Shown here: piece by piece, positions 26,071 through 34,397 of the stretch
Layout: each line of letters begins with the position of its first letter
Position numbering within the stretch: the stretch's first letter is position 1
DNA from: Caulobacter sp. CCUG 60055
GTDB taxonomy: Bacteria; Pseudomonadota; Alphaproteobacteria; Caulobacterales; Caulobacteraceae
NCBI RefSeq assembly: GCF_022750545.1
Contig: NZ_PUIC01000003.1
Span: 310,001-374,000 of the forward strand
Direction of reading: 5' to 3'
Length of the DNA stretch: 64,000 bases
The notes under the pieces: generated by a model
The model's database searches: none
What the model was told of the DNA's origin: nothing
The model's input: the letters and a program-made list of their open reading frames with translations, nothing else
Program-made: the position numbers and the translations under genes

Positions 26071-26637
26071 ATGAACCGGACGACGATGCGGTCGATCCTT
26101 CCTTTCGGTCTCGCGATGGTGTTGCTGGCCGCGTGCGGCGACAAGGCGGCCAAGCCGCCGGCCGGCGCCCAGCCTGCTCCCGCCGCGACCGTCACGCCGG
26201 CCTCGACGCCCGCCTCGTCGCCCACCGCGCCTGGCCCCGCGCCCGGCCCAGCGTCTGGACCGCCGGCGTCGACGCCGCTGCGCTGGCCGCCGCTCGACGG
26301 CCTGGTCGGCAAGTATCCGTCCGACAGCGGCCTGTTCGAGACCGGCCCGATCGCGTCGGACCTGAAGGCGCTGCTCGGCGACCGCCTGGCGGCGTTCAAG
26401 ACCGACATGCAGGTGCAAAGCCCGCTGCAGCAGGAGGGGGGCGTGCTCTATGTCTCGGGCAACAAGGTGCACGAGGGCGGGCGTGAAATGGCCTACCTGC
26501 TGATCGACCCGGCCCAGGGGGCGCTGGAGGTCGGCCTGTGGACCGGCGGCGTGCTCAAGACCTACGCCAGCCCGGCCGGGGCGGCCATCGCCAGGCCCAA
26601 GGACATCCGCGCCCTGCTGAAGAACAGCGCCGGCTGA
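26071..26637 (+). CDS. Putative lipoprotein, function unknown
   Basis: The 188-residue protein has a lipoprotein signal (MRSILPFGLAMVLLAACGDK, lipobox LLAAC), a long Pro/Ala/Ser/Thr-rich linker to about residue 75, and a compact C-terminal domain (DGLVGKYPSDSGLF to IRALLKNSAG). AAGGAG lies nine bases before the ATG. The C-terminal part includes YLLIDPAQGALEVGLWTGG, suggesting a beta-rich periplasmic domain. I do not recognise the family. The gene stands alone, convergent with the cheW-chemoreceptor pair. Confidence 0.7.
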   Translation: MNRTTMRSILPFGLAMVLLAACGDKAAKPPAGAQPAPAATVTPASTPASSPTAPGPAPGPASGPPASTPLRWPPLDGLVGKYPSDSGLFETGPIASDLKALLGDRLAAFKTDMQVQSPLQQEGGVLYVSGNKVHEGGREMAYLLIDPAQGALEVGLWTGGVLKTYASPAGAAIARPKDIRALLKNSAG

Positions 26638-26707
26638 TCCTGGCCGGTCGGTCTCCCGGCGGTCGCGGCGCGTCCCCCAGGCGGGAGGACGCGCCGGCCG
26701 GGGCCGC

Positions 26708-27163
26708 TCAGGCGGCCTGTTCGAGTTCGTCGGTGAGGATGGCGTCCAGCGAGATCAGGCTGATGATGCGCCCGTCCAGGATCATCACGCCGCGCACGAA
26801 GTCGCGGGTGTCCTCGCCGCCGACCTCGGGGGGCGGCTGCAGCTGGCCGTCGCCGGCCGCGAGGATGTCGCAGACCGCGTCGACCAGCAGGCCGATCATC
26901 CGCGCGCCGATCTGGGCCACCACGATGACCGAGGACTTGTCAGGCTCGGTGCGGGCCAGGCCCAGGCGTTCGCCCAGGTCGACCACGGGCAGCACCGCGC
27001 CGCGCAGGTTGATCATGCCGCGCACATAGTGCGGCGCGTGCGGCAGCGGCGTCGAGGCGGTCCAGCCGCGGATCTCGCGCACCGACATGATGTCGATGGC
27101 GAATTCCTGCTCGCCGATGCGGACCGAGATCAGTTGCGAGGCGTCGTCAAGGATCGAGGTCAT
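26708..27163 (-). CDS. cheW: CheW chemotaxis coupling protein
   Basis: The 151-residue single-domain CheW includes EFAIDIMSVREIRGW, the receptor-contact segment PHYVRGMINLRGAVLPVVDL, and GLLVDAVCDILA. It links chemoreceptors to CheA. It begins three bases after the stop of the upstream chemoreceptor, so the two are co-expressed and presumably work together. No cheA, cheY or cheR is present here. Confidence 0.93.
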   Translation of the reverse strand: MTSILDDASQLISVRIGEQEFAIDIMSVREIRGWTASTPLPHAPHYVRGMINLRGAVLPVVDLGERLGLARTEPDKSSVIVVAQIGARMIGLLVDAVCDILAAGDGQLQPPPEVGGEDTRDFVRGVMILDGRIISLISLDAILTDELEQAA

Positions 27164-27166
27164 GGC

Positions 27167-29113
27167 TCAGAACTCCTCCCAGCTTTCTTCCGCCAGAGCG
27201 GTCTGCAGCTTGCGCGCCGTGGCCGCGCCGTGGCCGCCGGCGTAGCCGCGCCGGGGCGAGGCCGGCGCCTGGGCCGGCCGGCCGGAAGCGGCCTTGGCGG
27301 GCGGCGCGGCGGCGCGCGGGCCGGCGGACGAGGCCACGCGGAAGCGGCCCATCATCCGGCTCAGCTCTTCGGCCTCGCGGGCCAGCGAGTGGCTGGCTGC
27401 GGTCGACTGCTCGACCATGGCCGCGTTCTGCTGGGTGACCTGGTCCATCTGGTTGACGGCGGTGTTGACCTCGTTGAGCCCGGTGGCCTGCTCGTGCGCC
27501 GAGGCGGCGATCTCGGAGACGACGCCGTTGATCTCGGCCACCTGGCCGACCAGCCGTTCCAGGGCCTGGCCGGTCTGGCCGACCAGGTCGACGCCGGCGC
27601 CCACCTGCTGGGTCGAGGTCGAGATCAGCGACTTGATCTCCTTGGCGGCCTCGGCCGAGCGCTGGGCCAGGGCCCGCACTTCCGAGGCGACCACCGCGAA
27701 GCCCTTGCCGGCGTCGCCGGCCCGCGCCGCTTCGACGCCCGCGTTCAGGGCCAGGAGATTGGTCTGGAAGGCGATCTCGTCGATGACGCCGATGATCTGG
27801 CTGATCTGCCTGGCCGAGGCCTCGATCTGGCCCATGGCGGCGATGGCCTGGCCGACCACCTCGCCGCCGCGGTTGGCGTCGGCGGCGGCGTTGGAGACCA
27901 CGACGCGGGCGTGGCCGGCGCCTTCGGCGGTCTTCTTCACCGTGGCGGTGATCTCGTCGAGGGCGGCGGCGGTCTCTTCCAGGCTGGCGGCCTGCTGCTC
28001 GGTGCGGCGCGACAGGTCGTCGGCGGCGGCGCTGATCTCGCCGGCGCCGTTGTGGATGCCGCCGGCGGCGGCGAGGATGGTGCCCATGCTCTCTTCAAGC
28101 ACGACCAGGGCGGCGTTGAAGTCGCTCTTCAGCTTCTCGGCCTTGGGCGCGAAGGTGGCGGTGATGCGGTGGGTCAGGTCGCCCGAGGCCAGGCGGTCGA
28201 GCGCCTCGGCCAGCGAGCCGATGGCCACGGCGTCCTGTTCGGCTTCCAGGGCCTTTTCGCGTTCGCGGGCCTGACGCTCCTCGTCGGCGCGCCGGCGGGC
28301 GTCGGCGGCATCGGCCTCGATGCGCTGCTTCTCGATGGCGGCGTCCTTGAAGGCCTGGACGGCGGCGGCCATCTGGCCCAGCTCGTCCTTCTGGCCGATG
28401 GCCGGGATGGCGACCGAGTTGTCGCCGGCGGCCAGCTTGTTCATGGCCCGGGTCATGGCCTGCACCGGGGTGGCGATGGCCCGCGACAGGATCCAGCCCA
28501 TCAGGCCGGCCAGCAGCATGGCGGCGGCTCCGCCGAGCAGCAGGGTGGTGCGGATCGTGGCGATCTTGCCGTCGGCGACCACCATCTCGGCCTCCGACCA
28601 GGTGTTCGAGGCCTTGACCACCTTGGCGGCGGCGGTGCGCACCACGTCCATCGAGGCGCGGTCGGCCGGGTCGACGACCTTGGCGATGGCCTGGTCGTGG
28701 GTCGCCGGGTTTCCGGCCAGTTCGATCTCGGGGTCGCGGGTCTGGGTGCGCCAGCTGGCGGCGGCCTGGTCCAGCTCGTCGAGCATGCCCAGGATCTCGG
28801 TCTGGCCGGCGGCCTTCTTGCGGGCGGCGACCATGGCGTCGGTATAGAGGCCCTCGTTGCGCCGGACGTTGTCCAGCGACTGCTGCGCGCCCGAGATCAC
28901 GTACTTCCGCACGTTGGTCGACTGTTCCAGCATCGCTGACTTGGCGTCGTTGACCGAGCTGACCAGATCGGAGGAGCGGTTGTTCAGGTCCTGCGCCTGG
29001 ACGAGGTCGTGGATGGCGAAAAACATCGTGACGCTCATCGCGAACACGGCGCTGAGCACCACGGCGAAGGCGATCACAAGCTTTCGAGATATGGCTACGT
29101 TCTTTAGCGACAT
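27167..29113 (-). CDS. Methyl-accepting chemotaxis protein
   Basis: The 648-residue chemoreceptor has an N-terminal transmembrane helix ([21 protein letters not shown]), a helical periplasmic sensor to about residue 190, and a second transmembrane helix ([19 protein letters not shown]). A HAMP domain ([20 protein letters not shown]) is followed by a second HAMP-like segment, then the signalling hairpin with tip [21 protein letters not shown]. The C-terminus after an Ala/Pro-rich linker ends SWEEF, resembling the xWxxF pentapeptide that docks CheR/CheB. The ligand is unknown. It is upstream of and coupled to cheW. Confidence 0.93.
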   Translation of the reverse strand: MSLKNVAISRKLVIAFAVVLSAVFAMSVTMFFAIHDLVQAQDLNNRSSDLVSSVNDAKSAMLEQSTNVRKYVISGAQQSLDNVRRNEGLYTDAMVAARKKAAGQTEILGMLDELDQAAASWRTQTRDPEIELAGNPATHDQAIAKVVDPADRASMDVVRTAAAKVVKASNTWSEAEMVVADGKIATIRTTLLLGGAAAMLLAGLMGWILSRAIATPVQAMTRAMNKLAAGDNSVAIPAIGQKDELGQMAAAVQAFKDAAIEKQRIEADAADARRRADEERQAREREKALEAEQDAVAIGSLAEALDRLASGDLTHRITATFAPKAEKLKSDFNAALVVLEESMGTILAAAGGIHNGAGEISAAADDLSRRTEQQAASLEETAAALDEITATVKKTAEGAGHARVVVSNAAADANRGGEVVGQAIAAMGQIEASARQISQIIGVIDEIAFQTNLLALNAGVEAARAGDAGKGFAVVASEVRALAQRSAEAAKEIKSLISTSTQQVGAGVDLVGQTGQALERLVGQVAEINGVVSEIAASAHEQATGLNEVNTAVNQMDQVTQQNAAMVEQSTAASHSLAREAEELSRMMGRFRVASSAGPRAAAPPAKAASGRPAQAPASPRRGYAGGHGAATARKLQTALAEESWEEF

Positions 29114-29292
29114 GGAATCCCGGCCCCTGTTTCTGGTCGGGGCCGACCCTCAGCGCCGGCTCGCGGATGCGAACCCATGACCCCCCTGGCCGATGCGCTG
29201 CGCCAGCCCCCGACGCGATGCGACGGCGGCTTTTCGCCGTCTCGTACCGGTTATGCTTAAAAGGTTTATGTGGCCTTAAATATGAGAATTCA

Positions 29293-29310
29293 TCGAAAAC
29301 TGTATTTCGA
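29293..29310. promoter_or_regulatory. Inverted repeat in the chemoreceptor upstream region
   Basis: TCGAAA-N6-TTTCGA is a perfect 6-base inverted repeat inside an unusually AT-rich stretch (about 29255-29310), 180 bases before the chemoreceptor start. The 283-base gap between the DUF983 gene and the chemoreceptor holds no gene that I can see, so this is its likely control region. Confidence 0.35.
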
Positions 29311-29396
29311 CAAATCAGTCATGCATGGAGCGCATCTTGGTATAGCCGCCAGCGGCGTCGAGGTGATGCTTATATGATGAAGTATGCCTTCGGGTA

Positions 29397-29768
29397 TTAC
29401 CCGTCATCCCGTGCGTCATTCCTCGCGACGCCCCATTGCGCCCCGACCACGGCGCCCTTGACGAACGGCAGCAGGACCAGGGTGGCCACGCCCATGGCCG
29501 GCACGGTGGCGCCCAGTAGGACCGCCGTCGGCAGGGCCCACAGGCCCGGTATGGCCAGCAGCGGGGCCACGAACAGGTGGCCGACGATGAGAATGGTGAA
29601 ATAGGGCGGGGCGTCGTCGGAGGGATAGCGGCCGTTGTCGTGGCCGCAGGCGGCGCAGGTCGGCTCGATCTTGAGATAGCCGCGGAACAGCCGGCCGGCG
29701 CCGCAGTTGGGACAGCGCCGCGCCGCGCCGCGTTTCAGGCCAAGCAGAAGGCCATGCCGTTCGGACAT
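29397..29768 (-). CDS. DUF983 membrane protein with zinc-ribbon motif
   Basis: The 123-residue protein begins with a basic segment and two CxxC pairs (Cys19/Cys22 in RCPNCGAG and Cys38/Cys41 in TCAACGHDNG), likely a zinc ribbon. Two or three transmembrane helices follow (FTILIVGHLFVAPLLAIPGLW, AVLLGATVPAMGVATLVLLP). This is the DUF983 layout, including DDAPPYFT. The family is often found near cytochrome oxidase genes, but none are present here. Function unknown. Confidence 0.85.
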   Translation of the reverse strand: MSERHGLLLGLKRGAARRCPNCGAGRLFRGYLKIEPTCAACGHDNGRYPSDDAPPYFTILIVGHLFVAPLLAIPGLWALPTAVLLGATVPAMGVATLVLLPFVKGAVVGAQWGVARNDARDDG

Positions 29769-29879
29769 GTGGACAGGCGCCTTTCGATGGATGAGGCCGC
29801 AATATCGGCCAGGGGGCGGCCCCGTTCAATGCGGGGCGGCGTCAATGGGGCGGAAACCCTCGCCGGGGGACAAACGGCC

Positions 29880-30284
29880 ATGCTCGACCGCCGCCTGCTC
29901 GTCCTGTCCGTCCTCGCTTCGGCCGCCGCCCCGGCCGCGCGCGCCGATTCCGAGCCCGGCGACCGCAAGAAGGGCGGCGGCGCCGCGTTCGTTCAGATCC
30001 CGACCCTGACCGCGACCATCGTGCGGCCCAGCGGCGGCCGCGGCGTGATGACCGTCGAGGCGGGGCTGGACATCAAGGACGACCGCCTGCGGGCAAGGGC
30101 CCAGGCCTCGATCCCCCGGCTGCGCGCCGCCTACGCCCAGGCTTTGCAAGTCTACGCCGCCGGCTTGCCGCCGGCCGCGCCGCCCAGTCCCGACCAGATC
30201 GGCGACGCCCTGCAGCGTCAGACCGACCAGGTGCTGGGCCGCCCGGGGGCGCGGCTGCTGCTCGGCTCGATCCTGTCGAACTGA
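29880..30284 (+). CDS. Small exported protein, weakly FliL-like
   Basis: The 134-residue protein has an N-terminal export signal starting MLDRRLLVLSVLASAAAPAA, possibly Tat-type because of the arginine pair, followed by a domain with FVQIPTLTATIVRPSGGRGVM. The acidic/basic core (VEAGLDIKDDRLRARAQASI) recalls the FliL-type periplasmic fold, where a beta strand is followed by a helix carrying basic residues. That similarity is weak and based on pattern only. GGGGGA lies nine bases before the ATG. It is convergent with the SDR gene. Confidence 0.6.
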   Translation: MLDRRLLVLSVLASAAAPAARADSEPGDRKKGGGAAFVQIPTLTATIVRPSGGRGVMTVEAGLDIKDDRLRARAQASIPRLRAAYAQALQVYAAGLPPAAPPSPDQIGDALQRQTDQVLGRPGARLLLGSILSN

Positions 30285-30295
30285 GCCGCGCCGGC

Positions 30296-31081
30296 TCACA
30301 TGGCCGAGATGCCGCCGTCCAGCTTGAGTTCGGCGCCCGTCATGAACTTGCTCTCGTCCGAGGCCAGATAGAGCACGGCGTTGGCGATGTCGGCCGGCTC
30401 GCCGATGTGGCCGAGCGGGATCTGCCGGGCCAGCTTGGACTCGGCGACCTCCTTGCCGAGCATCTGGCGCAGCGGGTCGAGGATCGGCGTGTCGATGAAG
30501 GTCGGGTGGACCGAGTTCGAGCGGATGTCGAGGCCCTGCTTGGCGCAGTGCAGGGCGATGCCCTTGGACAGCAGCCACACCCCGGCCTTGGAAGCGTTGT
30601 AGGCGGGCGAGTTGTGGGCGGCGATCAGGCCGGCGATCGACGAGATGTTGACGATCGAGCCCGGCTGGTGATCGCGCATGTACTTCAGGGCGTGCTTGGT
30701 CCCCAGGAAGACGCTGTCGACATTGACCGACATCACCAGCTTCCAGTTCTCGAACGACAGCGCCTCGATGTCGCCGCCGCGCGAGATGCCGGCGTTGTTG
30801 ACCAGCACCGAGATGCCGCCCATGGCCGCGTCGGCCTCTTCCAGCGCGTAGATCCACTGGTCTTCCTGGGTGACGTCGAGCGGGAAGGCGAAGGCGGTTC
30901 CCTCGCCGTGTGCGGCGTTGATCTCGGCGGCGACGGCCCTGGCCCCGTCGATGTTGATGTCGGCCAGGGCGACCTTGGCGCCTTCCTCGGCCAGCCGCCG
31001 CGCCATGGCCGCGCCCAGGCCCTGGGCCGCGCCGGTGATGAAAGCCTTCTTGCCGGCGACCCGGCCCGTCTTGCCGCCCAT
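30296..31081 (-). CDS. Short-chain dehydrogenase/reductase
   Basis: The 261-residue classical SDR has cofactor motif TGAAQGLG at residues 16-23, DINIDGARAV after strand 2 (Asp41 suggests NAD(H) preference), NNAG at 95-98, and catalytic Ser in NISSIAG with Tyr161 and Lys165 in YNASK. The C-terminus has the usual GEPADIANAVLYLASDESKFMTGAELKLDGG. AGGGAGG lies six bases before the ATG. The substrate is unknown. It is the last gene of a likely HAD-PCD-SDR operon with gaps of about 20 bases. Confidence 0.92.
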   Translation of the reverse strand: MGGKTGRVAGKKAFITGAAQGLGAAMARRLAEEGAKVALADINIDGARAVAAEINAAHGEGTAFAFPLDVTQEDQWIYALEEADAAMGGISVLVNNAGISRGGDIEALSFENWKLVMSVNVDSVFLGTKHALKYMRDHQPGSIVNISSIAGLIAAHNSPAYNASKAGVWLLSKGIALHCAKQGLDIRSNSVHPTFIDTPILDPLRQMLGKEVAESKLARQIPLGHIGEPADIANAVLYLASDESKFMTGAELKLDGGISAM

Positions 31082-31104
31082 GCGCGCCTCCCTGAATTCA
31101 AACG

Positions 31105-31407
31105 CTAGTTTGAATGAGAGGATGCAACGACGTCCATGAACTTGGCAAGCCGTACGTCGCGCTCGCTGACGCCGTCGCAGTCGTGGGTGGTCAGCACCAC
31201 CTCGACCCGGTTGTAGACGTTGAACCATTCGGGGTGGTGGTCGGCCTTGTCGGCGGCGATGGCCACGCGGGTCATGAAGCCGAAGGCGGCGTTGAAATCG
31301 GCGAAGACGAAGGTCTTGCGGACGGCGTCGCGGTCGCCGGGCAGGGCCTCCCAGCCCGGCAGGCGGGACAAGGCGGCGGCGGCGCCGATCTTGGCGGGGG
31401 CGGTCAT
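31105..31407 (-). CDS. phhB: Pterin-4a-carbinolamine dehydratase
   Basis: The 100-residue protein has the PCD/DCoH signature [23 protein letters not shown], with the catalytic His pair, preceded by [12 protein letters not shown]. It recycles the pterin cofactor after aromatic amino acid hydroxylation. No phenylalanine hydroxylase is visible in this window. It sits between the HAD phosphatase and SDR genes on the same strand. Confidence 0.92.
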   Translation of the reverse strand: MTAPAKIGAAAALSRLPGWEALPGDRDAVRKTFVFADFNAAFGFMTRVAIAADKADHHPEWFNVYNRVEVVLTTHDCDGVSERDVRLAKFMDVVASSHSN

Positions 31408-31426
31408 GGGCGGTTCTCCGGTTTTC

Positions 31427-32077
31427 TCAGTCGGCCAGGTCGAGGCCGACGGCGCGGGACAGGTCGGCGAGCAACTGGGCCTCGCTCGACACCTTGATGG
31501 CGGTCATGCCCATGGCGGCGGCCGGCTTGCAGTTGATTCCGAGGTCGTCGAGATAGACGCACGCGGCGGGCGCCGTCCCCAGCAGGTCGCACATCATGGC
31601 GTAGATCCTGGGGTCGGGCTTGCGCACCCCGGCCTTGGAGCTTTCGATCACCGCGTCGAACAGGCCCATGATCGCGGCCACGGCCAGGGCCTTGTCCGGA
31701 TCGCCCGCCATGCCGGCGCCGTGGCCGGTCTGGACGTTGTTGGTGATGCAGCCGGTCTTGAGGCCCGCCGCCTTGCAGGCCCTGAGGGCCGCGACCACGG
31801 CGGGGCGGACGTCGCCCGACAGCAGCGGCAGCACCTCGGCCCCGCGCACCGGATGGCCCAGGGCGGTCGTTTCGGCCAGGAAGCGGGCGTCGAAGGCCGC
31901 GGCGTCGATCTCGGCCCGTTCGAACAGCGCCCAGGCGTTGGCGTCGGGATCGGCGGCGTTGACCGTGCGGATGAAGTCGCGCGGCAGGCCGCGCTCGGCC
32001 TCGTAGCGGTTGAACGCCTCGAACGGCGAGGTGGTGAACACGCCGCCGAAGTCCCAGATCACGGCCTCGATCGCCAT
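31427..32077 (-). CDS. HAD-IA family hydrolase (epoxide hydrolase N-terminal type)
   Basis: The 216-residue HAD-like phosphatase has motif [12 protein letters not shown], motif II in GCITNN, the Lys of motif III in [14 protein letters not shown], and motif [19 protein letters not shown]. The FGGV and DDLGxNxKPA wording matches the subgroup related to the phosphatase half of soluble epoxide hydrolase. The motif I second Asp is replaced by Gly, as is common in that subgroup, so phosphatase activity needs testing. GGGGAGA precedes the ATG. It heads the HAD-PCD-SDR run. Confidence 0.87.
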   Translation of the reverse strand: MAIEAVIWDFGGVFTTSPFEAFNRYEAERGLPRDFIRTVNAADPDANAWALFERAEIDAAAFDARFLAETTALGHPVRGAEVLPLLSGDVRPAVVAALRACKAAGLKTGCITNNVQTGHGAGMAGDPDKALAVAAIMGLFDAVIESSKAGVRKPDPRIYAMMCDLLGTAPAACVYLDDLGINCKPAAAMGMTAIKVSSEAQLLADLSRAVGLDLAD

Positions 32078-32316
32078 TCGCGTCTCCCCGTCGCGCTGAT
32101 TTTGTCGCGCTGTTCTCGTCGGCGCGCGCCTGGACCGTGCTCTAGAGAGGGGCGTCTGGACTCGCAAGGCCGCCGCGCCGATGATTCGCCTGACGCCGGG
32201 CGCGGGGCCTTTCCGGTTCGCGCCTGAGGAGAACGAGGCGGCGGCGCGGCCAGGGCGGGCTAGACTGGGCCTTTCCGGCGTCCGCGCTGTTCGCCGGATC
32301 GCGATGAGGCACGCCC

Positions 32317-32793
32317 ATGATCCGCCGCCTGGCCCTGCTCGCTCCGTTTGTCGCCGCCCTCGGCGCCTGCGCCTCGACGCCGCCGCCGCAGGAGACGGCC
32401 TATTATCCGCAGCCGGCGCCGGCCTACCCCCCGGGGCCGCCGCCCGTCGCCGTCGATCCGGGCTTCGCCCCGCCGGCGGGGGCGCGTCCCGGCGAATGCT
32501 ACGCCCACGTGGTGGTTCCCGCCCGCGACGAATGGGCCCGCGTCGGCTGTCCCGACCGGGGCCAGGGCCGCCCCTATCCCTCGACGGCGGTCGGCCCGTG
32601 GGGCCGTCCCGGCTACGGCGGCGGGGCCTACGCCTACGAGGCCGGCTACGGCGACCAGGGCGCCGGCCCTTACGGCCCCTACGGCTGGAGCGGATACGGC
32701 CGCGTGTGGCCGACGCCCTACGCGCCCAACGGCAATCTGGTCTGGCCGGGAAAGTCGCCGGGCCCGCTCAGCCCGGCCGCGCCAGGATATTGA
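32317..32793 (+). CDS. Gly/Tyr/Pro-rich lipoprotein
   Basis: The 158-residue protein has a lipoprotein signal (lipobox LGAC, Cys near residue 19), a Pro-rich stretch, a short central segment with two cysteines (GECYAHVVVPARDEW, then GCPDRGQGRP), and a Gly/Tyr-rich C-terminus (GYGGGAYAYEAGYGDQGAG). Likely anchored in the outer membrane and structurally flexible. No family recognised. Its last 26 bases overlap the 3' end of the convergent modA gene. Confidence 0.7.
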   Translation: MIRRLALLAPFVAALGACASTPPPQETAYYPQPAPAYPPGPPPVAVDPGFAPPAGARPGECYAHVVVPARDEWARVGCPDRGQGRPYPSTAVGPWGRPGYGGGAYAYEAGYGDQGAGPYGPYGWSGYGRVWPTPYAPNGNLVWPGKSPGPLSPAAPGY

Positions 32794-33547
32794 ACCCGTA
32801 GCGACGGAACACCGCCGTCGCCTCCGGCCCCTGCAGAAAGCCCAGGAACCCCGCCGCCGCCGGATTGCGCGAGGCGGCGGTGAGCGCGCCCGGATAGACG
32901 ATGCGCGGGTGGCTGGCCTCGGGGAAGGTTCCCACCGTCCGCACCTTGGGCTCCACGGCGGCGTCGGTGGCGTAGACGATCCCGAACGGCGCCTCGCCCC
33001 GGGCGACATAGGCCAGGGCGGCGCGGACGTTCTCGGCCGACGCCATGCGGCCCGAGACCTGATCCCACACGCCCAGCGCGGTCAGCGAGGCCTTGGCGTA
33101 CTTGCCGGCGGGGACCGTCGCCGGGTCGGCCAGGGCCAGCCGGCCCGGCCCCAGGGCCTTGGCCAGGGGGAAGCCCTTGGCGATCCTCAGCGTGGCGCGC
33201 GCGTCCTTGGGGGCGATCAGCACCAGGTCGTTCGACAGCAGGTCGCGGCGCGATGCGGCGACGATCAGTCGCCGCTGGGCCAGGTAGTCCATCCATTCGA
33301 CGTCGGCCGAGATGAACAGGTCAGCCGGCGCGCCCTGCTCGATCTGGCGGGCGATGGCGGACGAGCCGGCGAAGCTGAAGCGGATCGGAACGCCGGTCTT
33401 GGCGGTGTAGGCTTGGCCGGCGTCGGTCAGCGCGTTCTGCAGCGAAGCGGCCGCGAACACGGTCACCGGCGGGGGGGCCGCCGTCGCCGGCAGGGCCGCG
33501 ATCAGCCAGGCGGCGAGGGCCGCCAGGATCGCGTTGAATCGGGTCAT
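32768..33547 (-). CDS. modA: ModA, molybdate ABC transporter substrate-binding protein
   Basis: The 259-residue periplasmic binding protein has a signal peptide ending PATAAPP, then VTVFAAASLQNALTDAG, FSFAGSSAIARQIEQGAPADLFISAD, and the later GEAPFGIVYATDA, all typical of ModA molybdate/tungstate receptors. No modB, modC or modE gene lies next to it in this window: downstream is a convergent lipoprotein and upstream is the sRNA candidate and DUF2239. It may work with a transporter encoded elsewhere. Confidence 0.9.
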   Translation of the reverse strand: MTRFNAILAALAAWLIAALPATAAPPPVTVFAAASLQNALTDAGQAYTAKTGVPIRFSFAGSSAIARQIEQGAPADLFISADVEWMDYLAQRRLIVAASRRDLLSNDLVLIAPKDARATLRIAKGFPLAKALGPGRLALADPATVPAGKYAKASLTALGVWDQVSGRMASAENVRAALAYVARGEAPFGIVYATDAAVEPKVRTVGTFPEASHPRIVYPGALTAASRNPAAAGFLGFLQGPEATAVFRRYGFNILARPG

Positions 33548-33637
33548 GGCCGGCCCCCTCCGCCTTCGATCCGGCGACAATGGCAGGGCGGCCTGCGCGC
33601 GCAAGCTGCAAATCTCGCCGATATGACGCAAGCCGCG

Positions 33638-33667
33638 TTGTGCGAATCCGCGTTTTCGCGCTAAGAT
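33638..33667 (+). promoter_or_regulatory. Sigma-70-like promoter for the sRNA candidate
   Basis: TTGTGC (33638-33643) and TAAGAT (33662-33667) are separated by 18 bases, upstream of a strong plus-strand terminator with no ORF between. Transcription would begin near 33674. Each hexamer matches the consensus at four positions. Confidence 0.4.
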
Positions 33668-33673
33668 TGTTTC

Positions 33674-33766
33674 GTCGGATACCCGGGCCGCTTCGTCCCA
33701 GCGACGGCCCATCCCCTCTCCGGCTATCTCCTGCGGATCTCGGCTATGCCGAGGTCCGCTTTTTTA
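33674..33766 (+). ncRNA. Candidate trans-acting small RNA of about 90 nt
   Basis: The interval runs from a promoter-like site to a strong rho-independent terminator on the plus strand, with no protein-coding gene on that strand upstream until the lipoprotein that ends at 32793, across the antisense modA. The RNA would contain a small GTCCCAGCGAC stem-like segment, then pyrimidine-rich CATCCCCTCTCC and ATCTCCTG, which could pair with ribosome-binding sites. It ends in a 12-bp hairpin and a U tract. It lies divergent from modA and upstream of that gene. Existence is inferred from sequence layout only. Confidence 0.45.
33733..33766 (+). terminator. Strong plus-strand rho-independent terminator
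   Basis: A stem of 12 base pairs (33733-33744 with 33748-33759, one G-T wobble) has a 3-base loop and is followed by TTTTTT. Only the plus strand has the U tract. It cannot serve the minus-strand DUF2239 or modA genes. Confidence 0.85.
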
Positions 33767-34360
33767 GGCGGGTCCCGCTTCGTCGCCTCCGGCCTCGCCG
33801 CCTAGGGCGCGCGTGGAAGGCGACGGAGCGAAGGCGTGGTCCGCCATGGCTCGCGCCTGGTCGCGGATGTCGGTCGGCCAGCCGTCGCTGCGCTCCAGGA
33901 AGGCGGCGCGGTCGCCGGCGTAGAGGGCCCGCAGCGCCTCCTCGAAGCCCTCCAGGTTCCCGGCCATCACCGTCATGAACCTATAGGCCGCCTCCTGCGT
34001 CCGCCGCAGGCGGGTCCTGGGGTCGTCGACCCGCGAGGCGGCCTCGACCAGGCGGCGCAGGGCGGCCGAGGCGCCGCCCGGCTGGGCCGCCAGCCAGTCC
34101 CAGTGCCGGGGCAACAGCGTCACCTCCCGCGCGGCCACGCCCAGGCGCGGACGGCCGCGTCCCCGCGCCGGCGGCGGGACGGCCGCGTCGGGCTGGGTCT
34201 CGACGTCCAGCTGCTCGCCGGTGACGGCGTCGAACATCAGCACCGGGTCGCCGGTTTCGGCCAGGGCGCGGCGGGCGGCCTGCGCCACCTCGGCCATGCC
34301 GCCGGCGGCGATGCGCCGCGCGCCGCAATAGGCGACGCAGGGTCGGGAGGGGTCGGTCAT
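33764..34360 (-). CDS. DUF2239 family protein
   Basis: The 198-residue protein has the DUF2239 core: an N-terminal RPCVAYCGARRIAAG, the linker RGRGRPRLGVAAREVTLLPRHWDWLAAQPGGASAALRRLVEAA and a helical C-terminal half with RFMTVMAGNLEGFEEALRALYAGD. The GRPRLGV-REVTLLPRHW block resembles a ribbon-helix-helix-like DNA-binding segment, which would suggest a regulator, but the family has no assigned function. It ends immediately beside the plus-strand terminator of the sRNA candidate. Confidence 0.85.
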   Translation of the reverse strand: MTDPSRPCVAYCGARRIAAGGMAEVAQAARRALAETGDPVLMFDAVTGEQLDVETQPDAAVPPPARGRGRPRLGVAAREVTLLPRHWDWLAAQPGGASAALRRLVEAASRVDDPRTRLRRTQEAAYRFMTVMAGNLEGFEEALRALYAGDRAAFLERSDGWPTDIRDQARAMADHAFAPSPSTRALGGEAGGDEAGPA

Positions 34361-34397
34361 GGCCCGTTCTAGCCCCGGCGCGTCGGGGCTGCAATAA

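Noticed and set aside
29880-30284. Calling the exported protein a flagellar FliL
   Set aside because: The resemblance rests on a short periplasmic-like pattern; there are no flagellar genes nearby and the single transmembrane layout is replaced by a cleavable-type signal.
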